This document shows positions 8,724 through 16,779 of a stretch of DNA of 56,831 bases, one piece after another. A program made the position numbers and the translations under genes. The number at the start of each line of letters is the position of its first letter. The first letter of the stretch is position 1. This DNA is from Rhodospirillaceae bacterium (GTDB lineage: Bacteria > Pseudomonadota > Alphaproteobacteria > SMXQ01), in contig CANJIM010000008.1 of assembly GCA_947474495.1 (NCBI GenBank), positions 1 to 56,831 on the forward strand, read 5' to 3'. The notes below the pieces were generated by a model. It saw only the letters and a program-made list of their open reading frames with translations. It was not told where the DNA came from and ran no database searches.

Positions 8724-10484
8724 TTATTCCCCAGCTTTGATCGCGAAGCGGGCCGAAATCAGCCTCGTCAGCCCCGCAACAACGGCGATGAATATCGTGA
8801 GAATGACGCCCATCGCGCACAGCTCGGTAATTCCGCCGCTCTGATACAGACTGAAAATGAGCACCGGCAGCACTTCCGTCCCGACATGCGAAAGCAGAAT
8901 CGGAATCGAAAGAACTTTGAAGGTCAGAGTGAGAATGTAGAGCCAGCCCACCAGCAGCCCCGGCAAGATAAGCGGCACGACAATCGAAAAGAGATTGCGC
9001 AGCCAGGACGAGGAGGAAAGCTCCGCTGCCTCCTCCAATTCCTTATGCACCTGCAACATGCTGGCATGCACCACGCGCAGGCTGATCGGAATGAACTTCG
9101 TCACGAAGGCGATAATCAATATCCAGAGCGTGCCATAGACCGGAAGCGGCACGGTCAGATAGAGCCAGAGCAAGGCCAGGCTAAGCACGACGCCCGGTAA
9201 GGCGATCGGCGTGAAGGCAATGATATCGAGCATCTTACGCCCTGGAATATCGGTGCGAATGACGATCCAGGCGATGCCAACCGACAGCAGGACCGCGATG
9301 GTCGCGGCGGAGACGCCCGTAACCAGATTGTTCCAGAAGGCGCGATAGAACTCATCGAGCTCAAAGACCGCGACGTAATTGGCAAAAGTGGCCATCGAGA
9401 GCATGTGCCATGACGGCTGGGCATAAAACGGCATGAAAGATGCCCAAAGGACGATTGCCAAGGGCAGGAACACGCCGATGAACAAGACAAGCATCGTCAG
9501 GCAAAGAACGCCGTAGCGCCATGTTCCGAGATCAATCACCCGCGGCCGATAGGCCTTGCCAGTGATCGTCGCAAATTTCTCCGCGACGCGCGTCACACGC
9601 AGATACAGCAGCACCCCGATCACGGTAATCAGGAGATAAGCCGTCGAATAAGTTCCGGCGAGATTGTAATCCGTGGGCGCGCGCCGCAACGCGAGGAAGA
9701 TTTCTGTCGCGAAGACAGGTATTCCCGCCGGGATTCCGATGACGGCCGGCGCCTCGAAGGTTTCAATGCCCCTTACAAACAACAGCAGACATGTCGCCAG
9801 GATGCTCGGAAACATAATTTTCAGATTGATTTGATAGAATTGACGCAGCGGCCCCATCGACGAAATGCTCGCCGCTTCTTCCAAAGTCGGATCCATGGAG
9901 CGGAAAGCTGCCGCCATCAGCAGAAACGGCAGGGTGATGTGATCGATCCCGAAGGTCCAGACCATGCCGGCGAAGCTGTAGATATTGAAGGGCGGCTTAT
10001 CCAGGCCGAACAGACTCTCAGCGACCTTGTTGATGAGGCCAATATTGGGCGACAGCAGAAAGACCCAGGATATCGTCGTCAGGATACCGGGCACGAGAAA
10101 CGGCACGAGCACCGCGATGTAAATGACTCCTTTAAACGGCGTATTGGTTCGCTCTGTGACCCAGGCTAAATAGCAACCGATAATGAAGGAGATGATTCCG
10201 GACAATACGGCGAAGCTTACCGAGTTGAATGCCGCCCGAAAAATATCGGGAGAGCCATAGGCGCGCACATAGTTCTGCAGTGTAAAACTAGCGCCCGTAC
10301 CAGGAGGTCCGTCGGTGAGAGTGCCGTAAAGGATCATCCCTAGCGGAACAAGGGTGAGATAGACGACGACGAGCGCGATGATCGCGAGCGCACCATGACG
10401 CCACGTCAGCCGGCGCGACAGGCTCAACAAGCCTGCGCGCCGGACGATCTGTCCTCCGGTAGCTATCTCGGCAATCTGGCTCAT
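8724..10484 (-). CDS. ABC transporter permease, two fused membrane domains
   Basis: An FbpB/ThiP-like permease of 586 residues holding both membrane domains in one chain, about 12 transmembrane helices. Each half has its cytoplasmic EAA loop: LEEAASISSMGPLRQFY in the middle and LEEAAELSSSSWLRNLF near the end. Such fused permeases work as a single chain with two ATPase subunits. I chose the ATG at 10484 (MSQIAEIATGGQ); the frame stays open to 10523 and that longer start cannot be excluded. It lies between the binding-protein gene and the ATPase gene. Confidence 0.9.
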   Translation of the reverse strand: MSQIAEIATGGQIVRRAGLLSLSRRLTWRHGALAIIALVVVYLTLVPLGMILYGTLTDGPPGTGASFTLQNYVRAYGSPDIFRAAFNSVSFAVLSGIISFIIGCYLAWVTERTNTPFKGVIYIAVLVPFLVPGILTTISWVFLLSPNIGLINKVAESLFGLDKPPFNIYSFAGMVWTFGIDHITLPFLLMAAAFRSMDPTLEEAASISSMGPLRQFYQINLKIMFPSILATCLLLFVRGIETFEAPAVIGIPAGIPVFATEIFLALRRAPTDYNLAGTYSTAYLLITVIGVLLYLRVTRVAEKFATITGKAYRPRVIDLGTWRYGVLCLTMLVLFIGVFLPLAIVLWASFMPFYAQPSWHMLSMATFANYVAVFELDEFYRAFWNNLVTGVSAATIAVLLSVGIAWIVIRTDIPGRKMLDIIAFTPIALPGVVLSLALLWLYLTVPLPVYGTLWILIIAFVTKFIPISLRVVHASMLQVHKELEEAAELSSSSWLRNLFSIVVPLILPGLLVGWLYILTLTFKVLSIPILLSHVGTEVLPVLIFSLYQSGGITELCAMGVILTIFIAVVAGLTRLISARFAIKAGE

Positions 10485-10550
10485 ATAACTCTCGTCAACG
10501 CCAAGCCCATACCCGCAGAGCAAAACAAGCTTGGATGAAGAACACGGCTG

Positions 10551-11660
10551 CTATCTCTGAAAGGAACGGCGAAGGATTTTCTCGTCGAGAAGCTTCGTTG
10601 TTTCTTCGAGTGGCGCACCGCCGACGCCCATCTCGTCGAAGGCCACACGCGGATCCTGGACCGCGGCCTTCTCGCGCTCGTTCTTCACCGATGCGTTGGG
10701 ATTTGACGGTGTGCGCCCCATGGCGGCATAGACTTCCTGCCCCTCCTTTGAAAGCAGGTAGTCAAACAGCAGCGCGGCGGCATGGGGATGAGCCGCACGG
10801 CGCGAAATGGAAGTTGGCTGCAGAAGGCCCGGATTCTGGTCCAGCAACGCCCAATCCACTGGCGCGCCCTTGGTCCGCAAGTTCTCGATATCGTAGGGGT
10901 ATACGGTCACAGCGATGGGCGCTTCGCCGGCCGACAACATTTGGGACAAGGTCGTGCGACCAGTCCGAATCTGCAGATTGCCACTGGCCCCAAGCTTTTC
11001 CACATAGGCGGCCGTACGATCCTTGCCCCAGCGCGCATAAAGCACGCCAACTTCCGGCAGTGAGGATTCGTCAAACAGAATTTTGCCTTTCCATTTTGGA
11101 TCGAGCAGGTCATCCCAGCTCTTAGGCAAATCTTCGCTCTTCACCAGCTTGGTGTTGTAACCCATGACGCGAACGAAGGTGAATACGCTGGCCCATTTGT
11201 CTCCCTGCATAGCCGCAGGTATCTCCGACTTGGTCGGCGACTTGTAAGAGGCGAATACATTGGGCGGATACATGTCGTAGGTTTCCGTCGATGTTTTCGC
11301 CAGATCGAACAAGTGCCTGTTCGCCCGAGCCTCCGATGTGATGCGGTCGGCGATCTCACGGCTTTTGCCGCGAATAAACTCGGTCTTCACCCCAGGATAT
11401 TTCTTAGAGAAGGCCCGGAGGATCTGCTGAGTCGGTTGCGGGCCATCGGTCGTGTACCAGACAACCGAGCCCTCCTTTTTAGCACCCTCGAACAGCTTGG
11501 CCTCGCGCTGGGCGGCGGAGAGCGATTCCAGGCTAGCGAAGAAAGTCTCCGCATCCGCGACCGCCTGGGCCGTCACCGGCCGCGAGACGACCGTAAGCGC
11601 GGTCATGAGGGCCAGTCCGCAAGCCGCGAACTTCAGTCTCACTGAAAATATGCTCGTCAT
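10551..11660 (-). CDS. ABC transporter periplasmic solute-binding protein (ferric-type family)
   Basis: A 369-residue binding protein of normal family length with a signal peptide (residues 1-32, ending VTAQA). Core segments include GSVVWYTTDGP, SWDDLLDPKWKGK and HPHAAALLFDYLLSKEGQ. It sits directly upstream of the permease and ATPase genes and is the obvious partner of that transporter. Despite the family name, many members bind organic acids, thiamine, phosphonates or polyamines, so the ligand need not be iron. The catabolic neighbours favour an organic substrate (inference). Confidence 0.9.
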   Translation of the reverse strand: MTSIFSVRLKFAACGLALMTALTVVSRPVTAQAVADAETFFASLESLSAAQREAKLFEGAKKEGSVVWYTTDGPQPTQQILRAFSKKYPGVKTEFIRGKSREIADRITSEARANRHLFDLAKTSTETYDMYPPNVFASYKSPTKSEIPAAMQGDKWASVFTFVRVMGYNTKLVKSEDLPKSWDDLLDPKWKGKILFDESSLPEVGVLYARWGKDRTAAYVEKLGASGNLQIRTGRTTLSQMLSAGEAPIAVTVYPYDIENLRTKGAPVDWALLDQNPGLLQPTSISRRAAHPHAAALLFDYLLSKEGQEVYAAMGRTPSNPNASVKNEREKAAVQDPRVAFDEMGVGGAPLEETTKLLDEKILRRSFQR

Positions 11661-11750
11661 AGGATGTCCTCCCCGTCGATATCGTTTTTATCACCGCCGT
11701 TTTTTTCCACCGATGTCCGGTATGGCGATGCGCTTTTTCTCGTCGCGCCG

Positions 11751-12383
11751 CTATCTGCGGGTGACGTATTTCTTTAACAGCGGCGAATCATAGTCAGCAC
11801 ATTTGACGCCCGAGAATTCGGCATAGTGTTTGCCAAGTGATTTTCCGTTGCTGTCGTATTTCGTCCCCAGATAGAGCAGAGGATCGGAATCGTCCTTGTA
11901 AAGTTCGCCTTCCATGCATCCCTTGCGCATGTAAGCCGCGAGCGCTTCGCCGACGAACAAGTCGGTGGCGTCATCGAAGGGCATCACTTTTTGGACGCGA
12001 TATTCGACGTTGCCGATAGCCTCTGCGATCAAGGGGACAGAAATATGCCTGGGTTTGACGGGGGTCAGTCCCGTCGCCTCCCATTTGTTGGCCTCACGGC
12101 CCGATACCCGCCCGGCCATAACAACAATGTCCATCATGTCGCGCGATGGCGCGCTCATGACAAACTCTCCGGTCTCCATCAGTCGCTCGTGAGTCAGAGT
12201 GCTCTTGGAAACTGCGACAATCATTCGCGACGGCTCGAACCCAATCGGCGTGAACCACATCGCCGTCAAGAAGTTCAACTCTCCGTCTTTGCTCTTTGTC
12301 ACGAGCAGAGCGGGCACACGTAATGCGAAGGGCTTGTTCCCGTGGCCAGCCTCCTCGAACATATCGGCGTCTACCCACTCCAT
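11751..12383 (-). CDS. flavin reductase-like FMN-binding protein
   Basis: A 210-residue protein of the flavoredoxin/flavin reductase-like family (split beta-barrel FMN-binding fold). It begins with the usual entry PFALRVPALLVTKS and has the FMN-phosphate loop region (LTAMWFTPIGFEPSRMIVAVS) and the SAPSRDMM segment. In catabolic clusters such proteins supply reduced flavin to oxygenases or act as flavin-dependent enzymes themselves. The gene starts 6 nt after the stop of the upstream VOC gene. No flavin-dependent monooxygenase is visible in the window, so its electron acceptor is open. Confidence 0.8.
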   Translation of the reverse strand: MEWVDADMFEEAGHGNKPFALRVPALLVTKSKDGELNFLTAMWFTPIGFEPSRMIVAVSKSTLTHERLMETGEFVMSAPSRDMMDIVVMAGRVSGREANKWEATGLTPVKPRHISVPLIAEAIGNVEYRVQKVMPFDDATDLFVGEALAAYMRKGCMEGELYKDDSDPLLYLGTKYDSNGKSLGKHYAEFSGVKCADYDSPLLKKYVTRR

Positions 12384-12388
12384 GGCGA

Positions 12389-12985
12389 CTAAGCCCTCTT
12401 ACGGCGCGCGCGCATGCGCTCGGTCGACTCGGCAAGCAACCGGTCGGCCTCGGCCGCAAGCGAAGCAGGCGGCCAAGCCGTCTCGTGCACCGTGAGTTTT
12501 TTGTCGTAAGGACCGGCCGGCAGACTCGCGTGGTCCGGATAGTGCGAGCAGTGCAGTTCCAGATGGTTTCCGTCGGGATCGTTGAAATAGATCTCCGCGC
12601 CGCCGGTCCCGGCTCGCGTCATAGGCCCGACGAAGGGCACGCCCCATTTTTTCAGATGGGCCGCCCACTGCATCAACGTCTCGGCCGGCACATCGAAAGC
12701 ATGATGCGGATGCGATTGATCCCAATTGGGCTGGCCATAATCTTGTTCGAAGAGATCGATCTCGAGACCGGAACAAAGACGCACGCCCACCTGCAGCGAC
12801 CGCGCCAGGCCCTGCTTCACGCGGTCAGGCGCCGATTCATGGTGCATTTCCCCACCGAGCACCGCCACGTAGAAACGCGCCGCCTTGTAGCGATCGCGTA
12901 CCGGAACCGTCGTATGGTTCAACGCCCGGATATGCAGATTGGCATCCGGATTGAAATCCATGTCACTGGTCGTCGCCTTATTCAT
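12389..12985 (-). CDS. VOC family protein (extradiol dioxygenase-like)
   Basis: A 198-residue VOC protein with the complete metal triad His-His-Glu: ALNHTTVPVRD in the first strand, HPHHAFDVPA in the middle and GNHLELHC in the last strand. A charged, probably helical tail of about 50 residues (Arg/Glu-rich, ending RMRARRKRA) follows the fold. It lies between paralogue D of the M24-fold set and the flavin reductase gene, with only short gaps. A ring-cleaving dioxygenase or an isomerase/lyase is possible; nothing in the sequence fixes the substrate. Confidence 0.82.
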   Translation of the reverse strand: MNKATTSDMDFNPDANLHIRALNHTTVPVRDRYKAARFYVAVLGGEMHHESAPDRVKQGLARSLQVGVRLCSGLEIDLFEQDYGQPNWDQSHPHHAFDVPAETLMQWAAHLKKWGVPFVGPMTRAGTGGAEIYFNDPDGNHLELHCSHYPDHASLPAGPYDKKLTVHETAWPPASLAAEADRLLAESTERMRARRKRA

Positions 12986-13020
12986 GGCAAGTCCTCCTCG
13001 TGAATGAAGCCTTCGATAGG

Positions 13021-14241
13021 TTAAGCGGCCGAAATGGCGAGATCATGCTTCAATGTCCCCAATCGAACGCCGCCCTGCGGCGTCACCACAGCAGTGTCGC
13101 CCCAGCGGCAAATGGTCTTTTCTCCGCCAACCAACGTCTCGACCGACGGCTTGAGAATGCAGACCATGTTCTCTTGCAGCGGCACGTTCAGATCCGGCGA
13201 TTTGAATGGATCATTGACCATGATGGGACCATCGTCCCCGGCGCCACGGCCGTGGAGCGTCATGCGGCCCTCCGCCGTGGCCGCAGGCCCCTTGCTAGGC
13301 CGTGCCTTCTCGCAGCTTTTTACCGTCGTCTCGGCGATCTCTCGGAGAGACACGCCGGGACGGAAGCGCTCGAGCACGGCATTAAAGACCTCGCGCTGGA
13401 CCTTCATCAATTCGACATGTCGCGGATCAGCAACGCTGACGAACACAGGCTGTACGACCTGAGAGCGATAGCCGATCCAGGATGCTTCAAGTTCATTGAT
13501 GATGAGATCGCCCTTCTCAAGGGGCCGCATGGTCGGACGCGTCAGGGTCCGGATGGGGTTTTTACCGGATAGCCAATTGACGTGGACCGGCAACTCAGAG
13601 CCGTGATGCGTCATGCCGGCGATGGCTGCCGACCATACTTGCCAGTCGAGAACCCCTGGACGTGCCGCGGCGATTTTTGCCTCCACGCCCTTTTCGATGA
13701 TCTGGACCGACTTGCGCAGCACACCGACTTCCTCTTCGCTTTTAACGAAGCGGACGCTGCGCATGAGGTCCGTGGCATCGACAAAGTCAGCTTTGGGAAA
13801 GGCACCGGCAAGGGACTGCCAGAACCCATACAGCATGGTGCCTTCCGGCGTGCGTGTGCCCTTCCCCATTCCGGCAATGCCGATGCGGCCGTTATCGACC
13901 TTGAGCTCCTTTAGCCGCTCGACAACCGCCGTGCCATATGAGCGGTTGACCTCGCGGACATCACTCGTCCAATCCTGCACGCAAGGCCAGCGTGCGGCGG
14001 CCGAAGTGGCAAATGCCGTCACCTCGCCATCAAGCGGAAAGACTGCAGCAATATCGGAATCTCCGCCGCCGCCGACATGCGTCAGATAGCGGACGTTGGC
14101 CTGGAAATCCATGGAATGGCCAGTATTGTTTGGCGCGACAATGACGTCGATCCCATCGGCTCGCATCCGCGCGCGCACAGCAGCCCAGCGTCGGTCCCGC
14201 TCGGCCAACGAAAAGCGCGGATACGGCAGTAAGTCCGCCAT
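13021..14241 (-). CDS. creatinase/M24-fold protein, paralogue D
   Basis: A 406-residue fourth paralogue and the first intact gene of the leftward unit. Metal-ligand equivalents are Glu250, Gln261, His330, Lys364 and Gly381, as in the other three. It differs where the others have HCNW: here the block reads HVNWLSGKN, so the Cys is not essential to the set. A purine-rich AGGGAGAGAGA precedes the ATG. Its separation from paralogues B and C by the transporter genes shows that the copies are not a simple recent tandem array. Confidence 0.85.
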   Translation of the reverse strand: MADLLPYPRFSLAERDRRWAAVRARMRADGIDVIVAPNNTGHSMDFQANVRYLTHVGGGGDSDIAAVFPLDGEVTAFATSAAARWPCVQDWTSDVREVNRSYGTAVVERLKELKVDNGRIGIAGMGKGTRTPEGTMLYGFWQSLAGAFPKADFVDATDLMRSVRFVKSEEEVGVLRKSVQIIEKGVEAKIAAARPGVLDWQVWSAAIAGMTHHGSELPVHVNWLSGKNPIRTLTRPTMRPLEKGDLIINELEASWIGYRSQVVQPVFVSVADPRHVELMKVQREVFNAVLERFRPGVSLREIAETTVKSCEKARPSKGPAATAEGRMTLHGRGAGDDGPIMVNDPFKSPDLNVPLQENMVCILKPSVETLVGGEKTICRWGDTAVVTPQGGVRLGTLKHDLAISAA

Positions 14242-14407
14242 CTGTCTCTCTCCCTGTCGTCGTCTTATTCTTTTTATTTATGTCGTCGTCGTGTCGGTAC
14301 CGCACGCTTTGGTGCCTACAGAATGAAGCTTGCCGCCCAGAGTGCCCCCAGTTCTTCCGATGAAAAAACACGACGCGTCTTGATCTTGAGATCGCAGCTG
14401 ATGTTGC

Positions 14408-14797
14408 TCAGAACATAACGCCACGCCCCGACGTAGGTAGAACTGCGTTGGGAACGGCGGAAACGGTGGCAAACGAAATTTGCGGAGACGTGAACCGAAT
14501 CGCGTTACCGATACGCTCGCGGCAGACGACCGAACCACGATGCCGGCAGGTATTGAAGAAGCAGCGAACATCGCCAGCTACCGTGCGGCAGAAAATGACA
14601 GCCCGGCGCGCGACGATCCGCGTCACAAAATCGCCGAGACGCGTGATTTCCGACGCATGCCCGATATAAGTCCGGCACTTGGCAAAGATGCCCGCGCGCT
14701 GCAAGTGGCTCACAGCTTCAGACACACGCACGTCCAGGCTGAGCCGGGACATCTCCCGCTCGCCATCATCGAAAATGTACGGACGGGCCTCGGCCAT
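14408..14797 (-). pseudogene. truncated Rieske non-heme iron oxygenase alpha subunit
   Basis: A 129-codon frame whose first 95 or so residues match the start of ring-hydroxylating oxygenase large subunits: CRTYIGHASEI, a glycine-aspartate-rich turn, then the first half of the Rieske motif, NTCRHRGSVVCRERIGN. The second half should read FTCPYHGW, but here it is FTSPQISF. The second Cys is Ser, the following His is missing, and the remaining 30 residues are unrelated. The whole catalytic domain (about 300 residues) is absent, and I found no trace of it in the other frames between here and the next gene. It is the first gene after the promoter/operator region, so it probably headed the operon before it decayed. 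Confidence 0.75.
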
Positions 14798-14903
14798 ATT
14801 CGGGAATGCATCCTCAGAGGTAGCGGATAACTAACCGTGCGAAACAGGGCCTGAGCTTATTTCCAAAGAGCGCTTTTATTGAACAGGAATTTATATTTTC
14901 AAT

Positions 14904-14918
14904 TCCCATAATATGGGA
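14904..14918. promoter_or_regulatory. palindromic operator candidate 1
   Basis: TCCCATA-A-TATGGGA is a perfect 7-bp inverted repeat around a single central base, within an AT-rich stretch. It lies 6 bp downstream of a leftward TATAAT and so would overlap the leftward transcription start, a position suited to repression. A second near-copy lies 86 bp to the right, centre to centre. IclR- or GntR-type regulators use palindromes of this size, but the regulator is not in the window. Confidence 0.6.
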
Positions 14919-14924
14919 TTTGAT

Positions 14925-14930
14925 ATTATA
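14925..14930 (-). promoter_or_regulatory. candidate leftward -10 box of the catabolic cluster
   Basis: The minus strand reads TATAAT here, about 128 bp upstream of the start codon of the broken Rieske gene. No convincing -35 hexamer is present at 16-18 bp spacing, so the promoter would be weak or activator dependent. The palindrome at 14904-14918 follows it. Confidence 0.4.
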
Positions 14931-14983
14931 TAAGACTAAGATTTCGTTATTTTATAGGCATTTAATTGTGTTTAGAGGTTTTA

Positions 14984-14989
14984 TATAAT
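14984..14989 (+). promoter_or_regulatory. candidate rightward -10 box
   Basis: The plus strand reads TATAAT immediately before the second palindrome. This mirrors the leftward promoter. No intact gene follows on the right before the tRNA, which suggests that a divergent gene, perhaps the regulator, has been lost. Confidence 0.35.
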
Positions 14990-15004
14990 TCCCATTATAT
15001 GGGA
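14990..15004. promoter_or_regulatory. palindromic operator candidate 2
   Basis: TCCCATT-A-TATGGGA is the same palindrome as at 14904-14918 with one mismatch between the arms. The flanks AATT...TT are also shared. It directly follows the rightward TATAAT. Confidence 0.6.
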
Positions 15005-15006
15005 TT

Positions 15007-15246
15007 ATTTGCACTCATTCGCAGGTCGCTGCGAAGATCCTCCATCAGACAACAGGGCGCCCAAGGGAAAGGCCGAGCGACTATCCGCTGCTCGAGGCCA
15101 TAGCCGCCTGCGCCGTCGATCGGAGCGACAGCAGCAGCCCGTCTAGCCTGATCGTCAAACGGGAGATCACCGTTGCAAAGGCTGCGGTCCTGGCCACCGG
15201 CGGGTGCAACAAGGACGGCGCGGACTCCGGCTGGCGACGGCCGATG
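15007..15246 (+). pseudogene. degenerate coding remnant, part resembling an FAD-binding oxidoreductase
   Basis: One plus-strand frame is open from 15007 to a TGA at 15244-15246 without a recognisable start. It includes VAKAAVLATGG, a segment typical of the second dinucleotide-binding block of FAD-dependent (fumarate reductase-type) oxidoreductases. The preceding part (GRPRERPSDYPLLEAIAA) is unassigned. The remnant lies where a gene driven by the rightward promoter would be expected. The frame is short, so chance openness in GC-rich DNA is possible. Confidence 0.3.
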
Positions 15247-15343
15247 GGATGATTATGCCCTGCGATGGCGTGACCAGGACGCCACAAGCCGACCGCGCAC
15301 GGTGACCCAGGTGTGACCAGCAAAATCAGGAAATGAAAAAAAG

Positions 15344-15420
15344 TGGTAGCGGAGGAGGGATTTGAACCCCCGACACGTGGATTATGATTCCACTGCTCTA
15401 ACCAACTGAGCTACTCCGCC
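15344..15420 (-). tRNA. tRNA-Met (CAT anticodon, elongator type)
   Basis: A complete 77-nt cloverleaf on the minus strand. The acceptor stem is GGCGGAG/CTCCGCT with a G-U first pair, the D arm is GCTC/GAGC, the anticodon stem is GTGGA/TCCAC around loop ATCATAA, the T arm is GGGGG-TTCAAAT-CCCTC, and CCA is encoded. Anticodon CAT with this body matches the alphaproteobacterial elongator methionine tRNA. A C34-lysidine tRNA-Ile cannot be fully excluded from sequence alone. Its 3' end faces the accessory cluster. Confidence 0.93.
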
Positions 15421-15428
15421 CCAATCAG

Positions 15429-15455
15429 ATGGCCGCAAGCGACGCTTGCGGCCAT
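15429..15455. terminator. strong inverted repeat between mnmA and tRNA-Met
   Basis: Two 13-nt arms (ATGGCCGCAAGCG and its complement) flank a single base, giving a GC-rich hairpin 8 bp upstream of the tRNA gene. It lies downstream of mnmA on the same strand. A short T run follows it only on the plus strand, so its role as an mnmA terminator is uncertain. Confidence 0.4.
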
Positions 15456-15587
15456 TTTCCTCTTATGGGACCGGCACTTGACCGATCCCCGCCTACCCGG
15501 CTCGAACGCCCGGAGGGCGCGGGGAAACAGGCGTATAAGTCCCCCCTCCCCGACTGTCAAGCAAGGCCGCCGGAAGACCGCCTTATC

Positions 15588-16763
15588 TTACAGTTTGGCC
15601 GATATATCGCGGGCGATCATGCCGCCGCCGAGTACGCGGCTTCCCTGGTAAATGACGCAGGCCTGACCAGGCGCCACAGCCTTTTCCGGCACATCCAGCA
15701 CCACTTCGGCGCCGTCACCGCGGAGGAACAGTGTCGCCGGCGCCGGCGGGCGTGTTGAGCGGATCTTCACCTGCACGGCAAGCCCTTCGGCCGGCACGTC
15801 GCCGGCCAGCCAGTTGAGGTCGCGCAGCGTGACTCGCGCGCGGCCCAAGGCCGCTTCCGGCCCAACGATGACGCGACGCGTTTCCGGCTCCAGCCGCACC
15901 ACGTAAAGCGGCTCGCCGCCGGTCTCCGCATCGCCGATGCCAAGGCCGCGGCGCTGGCCGATGGTGAAATGCAGAATGCCGTCGTGACGGCCGAGCACAC
16001 GGCCGTCGAGATGCACCACCTCGCCCGGTTCGCCGGCCTCGGGACGGAGCTTCTGCACGACGGCGGCGTAGGAGCCATTCGGCACGAAGCAGATGTCCTG
16101 ACTATCGGGCTTATCGGCCACGGCAAGGCCGTGGCTGGCGGCGAGTGCCCGCGTCTCGGCCTTGCTCGCCAGCGTGCCGAGCGGGAACCGCAACAGTTCG
16201 AGCTGCTCGCGCGTCGTGGCATAAAGGAAATAGCTCTGATCGCGCGCCGGATCGGCCGCCATATGCAGCTCCGCCCCATCGGCGCCGTCGCGGCGCTGGA
16301 CGTAATGGCCGGTGGCCAGCGCATCGGCGCCGAGATCGCGGGCGGCGGCGAGCAGGTCGCGGAATTTCACCGTGCGGTTGCAGGCGATGCAGGGGATCGG
16401 CGTCTCACCGCGCGCGTAAGCGTCGGCAAAGGGCTCCATCACGTCCTTGCGGAAGCGGCTTTCGTAATCGAGAACGTAATGCGGGATGCCGAGGCGCTCC
16501 GACACGCGGCGCGCGTCGTGAATATCGTCGCCGGCGCAGCAGGCGCCCTTCTTGGCGACGGCGGCGCCGTGATCGTACAGCTGCAGCGTGATGCCGATCA
16601 CCTCATACCCTTCGGCCGCCAGCATCGCCGCGACGGTCGAGGAATCGACGCCGCCCGACATGGCGACGACGACGCGCGTATCAGCTGGCCGCTTAGCGAA
16701 GCCCAGCGAATTCAGGCCCATCTCGCCGGAAACGGCGGGGGCGATCTGCTGGGCCAGAGTCAT
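15588..16763 (-). CDS. mnmA: tRNA-specific 2-thiouridylase MnmA
   Basis: MnmA makes 2-thiouridine at the wobble position of tRNA-Lys, Glu and Gln, using sulfur relayed from a cysteine desulfurase. The 391-residue protein has the PP-loop [15 protein letters not shown] (residues 34-48), the catalytic Cys128 in [10 protein letters not shown] and Cys225 in SQDICFV, which form the transient disulfide, and the C-terminal beta-barrel region. Length is slightly above the usual 360-380 because of an N-terminal extension of about 25 residues. It follows a ferredoxin and two cysteine desulfurases on the same strand, a context that fits sulfur supply. Confidence 0.96.
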   Translation of the reverse strand: MTLAQQIAPAVSGEMGLNSLGFAKRPADTRVVVAMSGGVDSSTVAAMLAAEGYEVIGITLQLYDHGAAVAKKGACCAGDDIHDARRVSERLGIPHYVLDYESRFRKDVMEPFADAYARGETPIPCIACNRTVKFRDLLAAARDLGADALATGHYVQRRDGADGAELHMAADPARDQSYFLYATTREQLELLRFPLGTLASKAETRALAASHGLAVADKPDSQDICFVPNGSYAAVVQKLRPEAGEPGEVVHLDGRVLGRHDGILHFTIGQRRGLGIGDAETGGEPLYVVRLEPETRRVIVGPEAALGRARVTLRDLNWLAGDVPAEGLAVQVKIRSTRPPAPATLFLRGDGAEVVLDVPEKAVAPGQACVIYQGSRVLGGGMIARDISAKL

Positions 16764-16779
16764 GATCTATGCGCTCGAA

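Noticed and set aside
14242-14407. Remaining catalytic domain of the Rieske oxygenase
   Set aside because: I read all minus-strand frames here and saw no oxygenase-like sequence; the domain appears deleted.
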